Assembly (NCBI GenBank): GCA_947307015.1
Contig: CAMZHV010000017.1
Span: 1 to 47,755 of the forward strand
DNA length: 47,755 bases
Direction of reading: 5' to 3'
DNA from: an uncultured Prevotellaceae bacterium
Lineage (GTDB): Bacteria; Bacteroidota; Bacteroidia; Bacteroidales; Bacteroidaceae
Shown: piece by piece, positions 14,749 through 22,341 of the stretch
Layout of the letters: each line of letters begins with the position of its first letter
Position numbering within the stretch: position 1 is the stretch's first letter
Notes under the pieces: generated by a model
Databases searched by the model: none
Told to the model about the DNA's origin: nothing
What the model saw: only the letters and a program-made list of their open reading frames with translations
Translations under genes and position numbers: made by a program

Positions 14749-14786
14749 CTCCCCGCCCTACAAGGGAGGGGCAGGGGGGAGGGTCC
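14749..14786 (+). repeat. Palindromic element arm directly after the xylB stop
   Basis: CTCCCCGCCCTACAAGGGAG followed by GGGCAGGGGGGAGGGTCC. In the xylB direction it starts one base after the TAA as a forward GGACCC arm, the same placement as the arm after yicC. Together with 14611-14648 it forms an inverted pair. Confidence 0.85.
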
Positions 14787-14787
14787 G

Positions 14788-16266
14788 TTAGGAGGGGATC
14801 TTCTTTACCCAACGCTCGTAGGCTTCGCGGTAGGCTGCCTGATTAGCGATGACGGGCTCGATGACTTGTAGCTTCTTCAACGTAGCGAAGGCTTCGTTGT
14901 GGTCCTTATAGATGCCTGCACCCATACCGGCGCCGCGAGCAGCACCTACGCTACCGTCGGTGTCGCACAGCTCGATGGTGGCTCCTGTGACGCCAGCCAG
15001 CGTGTCACGGAAGATGGGACTGAGGAACATATTGGCCTTGCCGGCACGGATGGTCTTGAGTTCCATGCCCATCTGCTTCATCACTTCCATGCCGTAAGCG
15101 AAGGAGAAGACGATGCCCTCCTGAGCAGCACGGAGGAGATGAGCCTGCGAGTGGGTGTTGAAGTTGATGCCATGGATGCTGGCCCCCACTTCCTTGTCGC
15201 AGAGGACGCGCTCAGCACCGTTGCCGAAGGGCAGGATGGTGAGGCCTGCGGAGCCGATGGGCGCCTGAGCTGCGAGGTCGTTCATCTCTGCGTAGCCGAT
15301 ACCCGTTGGAGCTACGTTGCGGCGAGCCCATGAGTTGAGGATGCCTGTGCCGTTAATGCAGAGCAGGACGCCAAGACGCGGGTCAGCTGCGTTGTGGTTG
15401 ACATGTGCGAAGGTGTTCACACGGCTCTGGGGGTCGTAGCCCACCTGTCCAAGCACGCCGTAGACAACACCAGAGGTGCCAGCTGTCGTGGCCGCTTCGC
15501 CCGGCTCAAAGACATTGAGGGAGAGGGCGTTGTTGGGCTGGTCGCCAGCGCGGTAGGTGATGGGGGTGCCAGCTGCGAGACCGAGCTCTGCGGCTGCGGC
15601 TGCATTGACCTCACCCTGAAGGCCGAAGGTCGGTACGATGTCGGCAAGGAGACTGGCGGGAATACCGTAATAGTCGAGCAGGAACTGTGCGGGGCTGTTC
15701 TCCTGGAAATCCCACATCATGCCTTCGGAGAGTCCGCTGACGGTGGTGGCAGCAGTACCGGAGAGGCGCAGGGCAATATAGTCGCCAGGAAGCATCACCT
15801 TATATATTTTAGAGAAGGTGTCGGGCTCGTTCTCGCGTACCCAGGCGAGCTTCGAGGCTGTGAAGTTGCCGGGAGAGTTGAGCAGGTGGCTGAGGCATTT
15901 CTCGCTGCCGAGCTCCTGGAAAGCCTTCTGACCGTAGGGCACAGCACGCGAGTCGCACCAGATGATGGCATCGCGCAGGGGTTTGAGGTCTTTGTCTACG
16001 CAGACGAGGCCGTGCATCTGATAGGAGATACCGATGGCCTTGATGTCTGCCTTGTCGGCACCGCTCTGGCTGAGGACGTCAGCTGTGGCGCCCTTCAGGT
16101 ATGACCACCATGCTTCGGGGTCTTGTTCTGCCCATCCTGGACGCACAGCCTTGATGGGTGCTTCACTCTTAGGATAGAAGGCGGAGGCCACGCAGGCACC
16201 GCTCTGGGCATCGACCAGCGACGCTTTCACGCTGGATGAGCCGATATCATAACCGAGGAGATACAT
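14788..16266 (-). CDS. xylB: Xylulokinase (XylB)
   Basis: XylB phosphorylates D-xylulose to xylulose 5-phosphate, feeding the pentose phosphate pathway. This FGGY kinase has the N-terminal phosphate loop GYDIGSSSVKASLVD, the sugar-binding segment ISYQMHGLVCVD, and AGDQPNNALSLN whose Asp is the usual catalytic base. The C-terminal domain shows GAARGAGMGAG. The length of 492 is normal. It is 58 bp downstream of the transporter, across a TTTAAAG-word repeat, and upstream of xylA. Confidence 0.96.
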   Translation of the reverse strand: MYLLGYDIGSSSVKASLVDAQSGACVASAFYPKSEAPIKAVRPGWAEQDPEAWWSYLKGATADVLSQSGADKADIKAIGISYQMHGLVCVDKDLKPLRDAIIWCDSRAVPYGQKAFQELGSEKCLSHLLNSPGNFTASKLAWVRENEPDTFSKIYKVMLPGDYIALRLSGTAATTVSGLSEGMMWDFQENSPAQFLLDYYGIPASLLADIVPTFGLQGEVNAAAAAELGLAAGTPITYRAGDQPNNALSLNVFEPGEAATTAGTSGVVYGVLGQVGYDPQSRVNTFAHVNHNAADPRLGVLLCINGTGILNSWARRNVAPTGIGYAEMNDLAAQAPIGSAGLTILPFGNGAERVLCDKEVGASIHGINFNTHSQAHLLRAAQEGIVFSFAYGMEVMKQMGMELKTIRAGKANMFLSPIFRDTLAGVTGATIELCDTDGSVGAARGAGMGAGIYKDHNEAFATLKKLQVIEPVIANQAAYREAYERWVKKIPS

Positions 16267-16270
16267 TTGA

Positions 16271-16321
16271 TATGTTAATGTTTAATGTTTAAAGTTTAGA
16301 GTTTAAAGTTTAAGGTTTAAT
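16271..16321. repeat. TTTAAAG/TTTAATG word repeat between the transporter gene and xylB
   Basis: Six successive heptamer-like words (GTTTAATGTTTAAAGTTTAG and on). Similar words occur at 23776-23793 and 43481-43499. The repeat ends right at the transporter stop codon. Confidence 0.7.
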
Positions 16322-16324
16322 GTC

Positions 16325-17803
16325 TTATTTCTTCATTCTACTCTTCCACAGTGCGCTCATATCCTCGAGTGTCTTGCCCTTGGTCTCAGGCACGAGACGC
16401 CAGACGAAGATGGCAGCGATGACGCAAAGAATGCCGTAGAGACCATAGGTGAACCAATGGCCGAAGTCATCGCCCTCTGTCAGGTGCATATTGAACATCG
16501 GCACGAAGGTGGAAGAGACGATGAAGTTGAAGATCCACTGGAAAGCCACAGCGATGGCGACGGCACCGCCACGGATGGTGTTGGGGAAGATCTCGGCAAT
16601 GAGCACCCAGCAGATGGGGCCCCACGAGAACATGAACGAAGCGGAGTAGATGAGCAGCGAGGCAGCGGTGACCAGTTCGAGGCCGGCATGACCGAAGGTG
16701 GTGGCGACGCCGAAAGCGCCAAGAGCCATACCTAACGAGCCGCAGATGAGCAGGGGTTTGCGACCCCATTTCTCAACGGTGAAGATGGCCACGAGGGTGA
16801 AGAGGATATTAATGATGCCCATGAATACGGTGATCATCATCGGATTGTCCATACCCATATCGCCGAAGATACGCGGGGCGTAGTAGAGGACGGCGTTGAT
16901 GCCCACAGCCTGCTGGAACACGCTGAGCATGATGCCAATGAAGATGCACATGAAGCCGTAGGTCAACAGCTTCTCGGTCTTTACGACCATCGTATCCTTG
17001 ATGTCCTGTAGAATCTGAGCGGCACGACTGGAGCCGTTGATTTTCGTGAGGATGTCCAAGGCGATCTGATCCTTGCCGACAGAGACGAGATAGCGCGGCG
17101 TCTCAGGCACAAAGCAGATGAGCAGGGCGAAGAGTCCAGCGGGCACAGCCTCGCTACCGAACATATAGCGCCACCCTGTGGTCACCGTCCATTGTGCAGC
17201 GGGGTTGATGGCAGCAATGCCCTTGCCCATCTCCTCCACGAGGGGCTGGATGTGGTCGCCGAGGATGAAGAAGTTGACGAAGTAGACAACGAGCTGACCG
17301 AAGATGATGGCGAACTGGTTCCACGAGACTAACATACCGCGGATATTCGAGGGCGCCACCTCACCAATATACATCGGGCAGATGGCTGAAGCCAGACCTA
17401 CGCCAACACCACCAATAACGCGGTAGAAGTTGAACATGAGAAGTAGCGAGTAGGTCGGGGTGCCATACTCAAAGAAAAGGAATTCTGGATTCATCGAGCC
17501 GAGCGCTGAAATGAAGAAGAGCAGGCCGGCGATGATGAGCGATTTCTTACGACCGAGATTGGTGGCAAGGAAACCCGAGAGGGCTGAACCGATGATACAA
17601 CCGATGAGCGCAGAGGCAGAGGTGAAGCCATGCCAGCCGTCGGTGTAGGCAAAATCCTGGGCATCCATGAAGAAAGCTTGCAAGCCTTTCTCGGCACCAG
17701 AGATGACGGCGGTGTCGTAGCCGAAAAGCAATCCGCCGAGCACGGCAACAAGAACGATTGAGAAGAGGTAGGCCTTACTGCCTGACTGTTGTGTTTGAGT
17801 CAT
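16325..17803 (-). CDS. xylE: D-xylose:H+ symporter, MFS sugar porter family (XylE/XylT-like)
   Basis: A 12-helix sugar porter of the inner membrane, 492 residues from the chosen start. Signatures are GGLLFGYDTAVISGAE, NLGRKKSLI, PETPRYLVS at the end of the first half, QQAVGINAVLYYAPRIF, and the C-terminal PETKGKTLEDM. The QQ-x3-GIN segment is typical of xylose/glucose porters, and the place upstream of xylB-xylA supports xylose. An in-frame ATG at 17848 is rejected as the start because a -7 box (17836-17843) lies inside that extension. It is the first gene of the xyl unit and diverges from the zinc-ribbon and GH43 genes. Confidence 0.93.
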   Translation of the reverse strand: MTQTQQSGSKAYLFSIVLVAVLGGLLFGYDTAVISGAEKGLQAFFMDAQDFAYTDGWHGFTSASALIGCIIGSALSGFLATNLGRKKSLIIAGLLFFISALGSMNPEFLFFEYGTPTYSLLLMFNFYRVIGGVGVGLASAICPMYIGEVAPSNIRGMLVSWNQFAIIFGQLVVYFVNFFILGDHIQPLVEEMGKGIAAINPAAQWTVTTGWRYMFGSEAVPAGLFALLICFVPETPRYLVSVGKDQIALDILTKINGSSRAAQILQDIKDTMVVKTEKLLTYGFMCIFIGIMLSVFQQAVGINAVLYYAPRIFGDMGMDNPMMITVFMGIINILFTLVAIFTVEKWGRKPLLICGSLGMALGAFGVATTFGHAGLELVTAASLLIYSASFMFSWGPICWVLIAEIFPNTIRGGAVAIAVAFQWIFNFIVSSTFVPMFNMHLTEGDDFGHWFTYGLYGILCVIAAIFVWRLVPETKGKTLEDMSALWKSRMKK

Positions 17804-17835
17804 TGTGAGTTGATGAGGTTTTTGATTTTGCACGG

Positions 17836-17843
17836 CAAAGTTA
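17836..17843 (-). promoter_or_regulatory. -7 box TAACTTTG for the xylE-xylB-xylA unit
   Basis: The minus-strand TAACTTTG is a perfect TAnnTTTG box 33 bp upstream of the chosen xylE start, and it excludes the longer reading frame. No clear TTTG -33 box is seen. Confidence 0.7.
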
Positions 17844-17968
17844 CACATTTTCTTTCATACGCGCCGCACATATTCCGCTTTATTTGTCACAAAATATTTT
17901 AAATGATACATGACACTATCTTTATGCAACATTTACGCATGTCCGAATTGGGGCATACAGACCCGCCG

Positions 17969-18103
17969 CTATTCATCAAAGTCGTAGCGATCGAGGAGTT
18001 TGCCACATTTCGAGCAGAACACTTCGTGACGATAGATGACGCCGCCACAATCATTGCAGCGGTAGGTGCGCTGGGGTTTCTGAGGTTCGTTGTTAGCTTC
18101 CAT
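17969..18103 (-). CDS. Small zinc-ribbon protein (44 residues)
   Basis: An intact 45-codon frame starts MEANNEPQKPQRTYRCNDCG and ends CSKCGKLLDRYDFDE. Two CxxC pairs (CNDC at about 16-19 and CSKC at about 31-34) spaced by 11 residues make a zinc ribbon, like those of small rubredoxin-type or DUF2116-type proteins. A TATCTTTG -7 box lies 28 bp upstream. It sits in the gap between the transporter and the first GH43 gene, on the transporter strand. A role in nucleic acid binding is possible but not shown. Confidence 0.75.
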   Translation of the reverse strand: MEANNEPQKPQRTYRCNDCGGVIYRHEVFCSKCGKLLDRYDFDE

Positions 18104-18130
18104 TTTAGTAAGGTTAAAGTAAAACTGCTG

Positions 18131-18138
18131 CAAAGATA
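18131..18138 (-). promoter_or_regulatory. -7 box TATCTTTG for the small zinc-ribbon gene
   Basis: The minus-strand TATCTTTG fits TAnnTTTG and precedes the ATG at 18103 by 27 bp, which supports the small gene as real. Confidence 0.65.
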
Positions 18139-18264
18139 CTATTTTTTTGCAGAAGACATGCAGGCAGAAGTAAATAAGTTTCGATTTTGTATCAAAAAAT
18201 TCTTTCGGATGAACAAAACGGCACTTTCCTGCCGATTTAGGGCGTGCTTTTCGCCTTTTTTTAC

Positions 18265-18272
18265 TACATTTG
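18265..18272 (+). promoter_or_regulatory. -7 box TACATTTG for the GH43 pair
   Basis: TACATTTG fits TAnnTTTG and lies 29 bp upstream of the ATG at 18302. It implies that the open frame upstream of 18302 is not translated. The -33 region is not clear. Confidence 0.65.
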
Positions 18273-18301
18273 TAGCGAAATCACGACAACAACACTACCT
18301 T

Positions 18302-20320
18302 ATGCGACAAACAATCTTTCCCTTGCTGTTTGTCACGCTTACCATGGCGACAACAGCCTCGGCGCAGAACCCTGTCATCCGCGACCAGTTCACCGCCGAT
18401 CCCACGGCGCGCGTGTTCAACGGGCGCGTGTACCTCTATCCTTCACACGACATCGTGCCACCCGAAGGGGTGCGGCAGGACTGGTTCTGCATGGCCGACT
18501 ACCACGTGTTCTCTTCGGACAACCTCACCGATTGGACTGACCACGGTGTGATTGTCTCTCAGGAGAATGTCCCTTGGGGCAATCCCACTGGCTATTCCAT
18601 GTGGGCGCCCGATTGCGTACAAAAGAACGGCAAATATTATTTTTATTTCCCTAATGGCCCGAAGGAAGGACGCGGCTTCGCCATAGGCGTGGCGACAGCA
18701 GACCTACCCGAGGGACCGTACAAATTAGAGCCTAAGCCCATCGCTGGCGTATCGGGTATCGATCCCTGTGTGCTCATCGACAACGACGGCAGCGCCTACA
18801 TCTACTGGAGCGGAATGGGCATACGCGGTGCTAAGCTGAAAGACAATATGATAGAGCTCGACGGTGAGCTACAGGAAGTCAAGATGCCGCGCCGCGAGGG
18901 TATGCCTGAGATGCCCCCCATGAAAGTCGGTGGTCAGCAGATGGAAGGTTTGCCCGACGGCTTCAAGGAAGGCCCCTTCGCCTTCAAGCGCGGTGACTGG
19001 TACTACCTTACCTTCCCCTGGGTGCGCGGCGACACGAGTAATGGCGCTACTCCGACAGAGACTTTGGCTTATGCCATGTCCAAATCGCCCCTCGGGCCTT
19101 GGGACTTCAAGGGCATCATCATGGCCGAGCACGCCAACCACTGCTGGACCAACCACCATAGCCTGGTGGAATACAAGGGACAGTGGTACCTGTTCTACCA
19201 CCATAACGATTTCTCGCCACGCGACGACAAACGCCGCTCAGTGTGTATCGACAAGATCACATTCCATGCTGACGGCACAATTCAGGAAGTGAAGCCCACG
19301 CTCCGCGGCGTAGGCATCGCATCCGCTACTTCGCGTTTAGAGGTCGACCGCTACAGCGCAGCCAGCACCAACGTAAACACAGCGCTCAACGACACCACAC
19401 ATGCATTCCGCGGCCTTCATGCCTCACTGCCGCAGAAAGGCAGTTGGATCACGTTCGGCGATGTGGACTTCAGCGGTCTGTCCGACAGCTATCTCGTTGT
19501 CTGCGCCAAAGCTGCCGACAACACCGAGTTTTATGTCCGCGAGAAGAATGCCAAAGGCAAGGTGATTGCCAAGGTCACGATGACCGTCAAGAGCGAGATC
19601 ACACGCCCAGGCTCACCAACTCCCTTCCGCCGTGACCAGAGCAACCAGTGGCTTACGTTGACCGTACCTCTTGAATACACGCCAAAGGGCGTTGCCGACA
19701 TCGCCGTAACCTGTGAAGGTGCGGCTGAGGTGAGCATCGACTGGCTGCAATTTAAAAACCGTCCCAACTATTTCACGACCGTCCCAGCCAAGTCCGCCCC
19801 AACGCAGCCTGACGAGCGCGGCTTCATCCGCCGCTGGCAGCTGAGGGAACCCATAAAGCAGGACATCCGTTCTAATGTCATTTTCACCGACTCGTGGCTG
19901 CGCAAGACTTTTGCCGACGAACTGGACAAGCTGCCAAAACAGAAGGCCAAATGGTACACGCTTGAGAGTGAGACATATAACATAAAGATCTTCCGCTTTG
20001 CCGAGAAATACGGGAGCCAGTTGTACGGCAACCTCTTCTGGTGTGAGACCAACATCGACTGTGCAGAGGACATCGAAAACATCCGCTTGGCCGTAGGTTC
20101 CAACGGAGCATCGATGTGGTGGCTCAACGGCGAGGAAGTGCTGCTGCTTGAAGGCGACCGCCGAATGGTGGAAGACGACGGCGTGTCAAACCGCCTCACA
20201 CTCAAGAAAGGACACAACGTGCTGCGCGGCGCTGTCATCAACGGCCCCGGACTCAGCGATATGTGCGTCCGCTTCATCGACGAGCAAGGTAAACCGATAA
20301 CAAACTTCAACATCCAGTAA
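18302..20320 (+). CDS. Secreted glycoside hydrolase family 43 protein (beta-xylosidase/arabinofuranosidase type)
   Basis: 672 residues from the chosen start. A signal peptide (MRQTIFPLLFVTLTMATTASA, cut before QNP) is followed by a five-blade GH43 domain. It starts FTADPTARVFNGRVYLYPSH, whose first Asp is the likely base; GIDPCVLID holds the second Asp and EGPFAFKR the likely acid Glu. From about residue 345 a CBM6-like beta domain follows (LEVDRYSAAS to VSIDWLQFKN). The last 200 residues include a further beta-rich domain of uncertain family with GASMWWLNGEEVLLLEG. The likely substrates are xylan or arabinoxylan side chains, in line with the adjacent xylose genes. An in-frame extension back to 17903 is rejected, as it spans the zinc-ribbon gene and the promoter. 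Confidence 0.88.
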   Translation: MRQTIFPLLFVTLTMATTASAQNPVIRDQFTADPTARVFNGRVYLYPSHDIVPPEGVRQDWFCMADYHVFSSDNLTDWTDHGVIVSQENVPWGNPTGYSMWAPDCVQKNGKYYFYFPNGPKEGRGFAIGVATADLPEGPYKLEPKPIAGVSGIDPCVLIDNDGSAYIYWSGMGIRGAKLKDNMIELDGELQEVKMPRREGMPEMPPMKVGGQQMEGLPDGFKEGPFAFKRGDWYYLTFPWVRGDTSNGATPTETLAYAMSKSPLGPWDFKGIIMAEHANHCWTNHHSLVEYKGQWYLFYHHNDFSPRDDKRRSVCIDKITFHADGTIQEVKPTLRGVGIASATSRLEVDRYSAASTNVNTALNDTTHAFRGLHASLPQKGSWITFGDVDFSGLSDSYLVVCAKAADNTEFYVREKNAKGKVIAKVTMTVKSEITRPGSPTPFRRDQSNQWLTLTVPLEYTPKGVADIAVTCEGAAEVSIDWLQFKNRPNYFTTVPAKSAPTQPDERGFIRRWQLREPIKQDIRSNVIFTDSWLRKTFADELDKLPKQKAKWYTLESETYNIKIFRFAEKYGSQLYGNLFWCETNIDCAEDIENIRLAVGSNGASMWWLNGEEVLLLEGDRRMVEDDGVSNRLTLKKGHNVLRGAVINGPGLSDMCVRFIDEQGKPITNFNIQ

Positions 20321-20323
20321 GCC

Positions 20324-21787
20324 ATGAAACGATATATCTTCTTTACACTATTTTTCACCCTTCACTTTTCACTATTCACAGCCACCGCGCAAGTAGGTGC
20401 TCCTTATATCCACGACCCCTCGACCATCGCCGAATGTGACGGTAAATACTACACCTTCGGCACAGGTGGTGGCGGCCTCATCTCCGAGGACGGCTGGAGC
20501 TGGCACAGCGGAGCTGAGCGTCCGGGCGGCGGTGCTGCTCCCGACGTGCTGAAGATTGGCGACCGCTATCTCGTCATCTATGGTGCCACAGGCGGCGGAT
20601 TGGGCGGCGGGCACAACGGGCGAATCCTAACCATGTGGAACAAAACGCTCGACCCAAAGTCGCCTGATTTCAAGTACACCACAGCCGTAGAAGTGTGCTC
20701 CAGCGACGGCATGGAGGATCAGGATGCCATCGACCCAGGTCTGTTGCTCGACCCCACGACAGGTCGTCTGTGGGTCTGTTACGGCACTTATTTCGGCACC
20801 ATACGCCTCATCGAACTCGACCCCAAGACTGGCGAGCGCGTGAAGGGTAACAAGGAAAAAGACATCGCCATCGACTGCGAGGCCACTGACCTCATCTACC
20901 GCGATGGCTGGTACTACCTGCTCGGCACGCACGGCACCTGCTGCGACGGCGTCAACTCGACCTACAATATTGTTGTCGGACGCTCGCGCTCAGTGGAAGG
21001 CCCCTATCTCGACAACATCGGACGCGATATGTTCCATGGCGGTGGGCGCATGGTGATTGCCGCCGGCGACCGCGTCTGTGGCCCAGGCCATTTCGGACGT
21101 ACTATCATCGACGACGGTGTGGAAATCATGTCGTGCCACTACGAAGCCGACTTCGACCAAGGCGGTCGCAGCGTGCTTGGTCTGCGCCCGTTGCTGTGGA
21201 AGAACGGATGGCCCGAAGCCGGCGAGCGTTTCCATGAAGGCACGTTTGCCATCCTCTCTGAACGTCGCGGCTATTCGCTTGAACTTGCTGTAGATTTCGT
21301 ACGCATCCAGCATGAACGCCAAGGCTGGTGGCGGGTTAATCCTGACGAGCCTGTCAAGCCTGTGGCTAACCAGCAGCTCGCTGACGTCATTGGCACTTGG
21401 CCCGCAGGCGATATCAAAGTCCGTTGCAGCGATTATATGTTCCGCCCGCATCAGCTATGGACTATCACTCCCGTGCCCGAAGCTGGCGGTTTCCTCGGAG
21501 GGCCTTATTGCAAAATTGTCATTGCCGGCACCGACCGTGCCCTGGCTGCGACAGCCGACCTCGAACTGACATCCGTGCCCGCTTTCACAGGCGCTCCCGA
21601 ACAACTATGGCGCATTGAGCAGGCCACCGACGGCACATTCCGCATCATGCCCAAAGCCATTCCCGGCCGCGAGGGCATCAACACCCGCTACGCGCTCTAC
21701 TCAGCTGCCGACAGCACCCCTACCCTCGCGGAATGGGACTTCACGACGGATAATGCCAAGTGGAAGCTGCGCTCCACAGTCCAATAA
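20324..21787 (+). CDS. Secreted GH43-like arabinanase/xylosidase with C-terminal beta domain
   Basis: 487 residues with a signal peptide (hydrophobic FFTLFFTLHFSLFT, cut near ATAQ). The GH43 beta-propeller has IHDPSTIAECDGKYYTFGTG (base Asp), DAIDPGLLLDPTTGRLWVCYG (second Asp) and IDCEATDLIYRDGWYYLL (acid Glu), the arrangement of the endo-arabinanase branch. The C-terminal part, from about 345, contains QLWTITPVPEAGG and QLWRIEQATDG, two similar repeats reminiscent of a ricin-type beta-trefoil that may bind sugar. It starts 3 bp after the first GH43 gene, so the two are co-transcribed and probably act on the same hemicellulose outside the cytoplasm. Confidence 0.87.
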   Translation: MKRYIFFTLFFTLHFSLFTATAQVGAPYIHDPSTIAECDGKYYTFGTGGGGLISEDGWSWHSGAERPGGGAAPDVLKIGDRYLVIYGATGGGLGGGHNGRILTMWNKTLDPKSPDFKYTTAVEVCSSDGMEDQDAIDPGLLLDPTTGRLWVCYGTYFGTIRLIELDPKTGERVKGNKEKDIAIDCEATDLIYRDGWYYLLGTHGTCCDGVNSTYNIVVGRSRSVEGPYLDNIGRDMFHGGGRMVIAAGDRVCGPGHFGRTIIDDGVEIMSCHYEADFDQGGRSVLGLRPLLWKNGWPEAGERFHEGTFAILSERRGYSLELAVDFVRIQHERQGWWRVNPDEPVKPVANQQLADVIGTWPAGDIKVRCSDYMFRPHQLWTITPVPEAGGFLGGPYCKIVIAGTDRALAATADLELTSVPAFTGAPEQLWRIEQATDGTFRIMPKAIPGREGINTRYALYSAADSTPTLAEWDFTTDNAKWKLRSTVQ

Positions 21788-21798
21788 GGTAAGGAAAA

Positions 21799-22341
21799 TC
21801 ACTGCCCGACGAAGAAGTAACGATAGAGCGGCGCTATCATAGAGACTTGCATGAAGTCGCCGCGCAAAAGCATCTCACGTACTTGTTCTTTTGGGAAGGT
21901 ATAAATCTCGATGTCCTCTGTGGCATCGAGATTTTGTTTTGCCGTCTGCTCCACCCCCACGGCGAGGTAGCTATGTGTGGAATTGTTCATCGCACTGGCG
22001 TTGCAGGTGAAATGCATCGTCTCCGTCCACTCGCCACCACTATAGCCCGTTTCCTCAAGGAGTTCGCGCTTGGCAGCATCCATGGGATCCTCACCTTCTT
22101 CGACACAACCTGCGACAATCTCAAAACAGGTACGCCCAAGACCATGACGGTACTGACGGATAATGACCATCTCGTCGTCTTTGGTGACAGCGACGACATT
22201 AACCCATGTGGGATATTCGAGGACGTAGTATTCGTCGTTGATGCGTCCGTCAGGCAATTGGCAGACATCGCGGCGTGCCGTGAGCCAGGGACGGCGAAAG
22301 AGGTATTCTGAAGAAAGGGTTTTCCAGTCGAGATCTTTCAT
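21799..22341 (-). CDS. Nudix hydrolase (ADP-ribose pyrophosphatase-like)
   Basis: The 180-residue protein holds a complete Nudix box, GCVEEGEDPMDAAKRELLEE followed by TG, at about residues 76-98. The upstream beta strands (EYPTWVNVVAVTKDDEMVII, RQYRHGLGRTCFEIVAG) are typical of the NudF/ADP-ribose branch, which cleaves nucleoside diphosphate sugars. It lacks a winged-helix domain, so it is not an NrtR-type regulator. The start overlaps the rhaB stop (ATGA), implying coupling. It converges with the second GH43 gene, 11 bp apart. Confidence 0.88.
   Translation of the reverse strand: MKDLDWKTLSSEYLFRRPWLTARRDVCQLPDGRINDEYYVLEYPTWVNVVAVTKDDEMVIIRQYRHGLGRTCFEIVAGCVEEGEDPMDAAKRELLEETGYSGGEWTETMHFTCNASAMNNSTHSYLAVGVEQTAKQNLDATEDIEIYTFPKEQVREMLLRGDFMQVSMIAPLYRYFFVGQ

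Noticed and set aside
17903..18301. N-terminal 133-codon extension of the first GH43 frame
   Set aside because: It runs antisense through the zinc-ribbon gene and across the TACATTTG promoter box. A normal signal peptide begins at 18302.
21799..22341. Nudix protein as an NrtR/AraR-type regulator of the pentose genes
   Set aside because: It has a complete catalytic Nudix box and no winged-helix domain, and it is coupled to rhaB rather than to the xyl unit.
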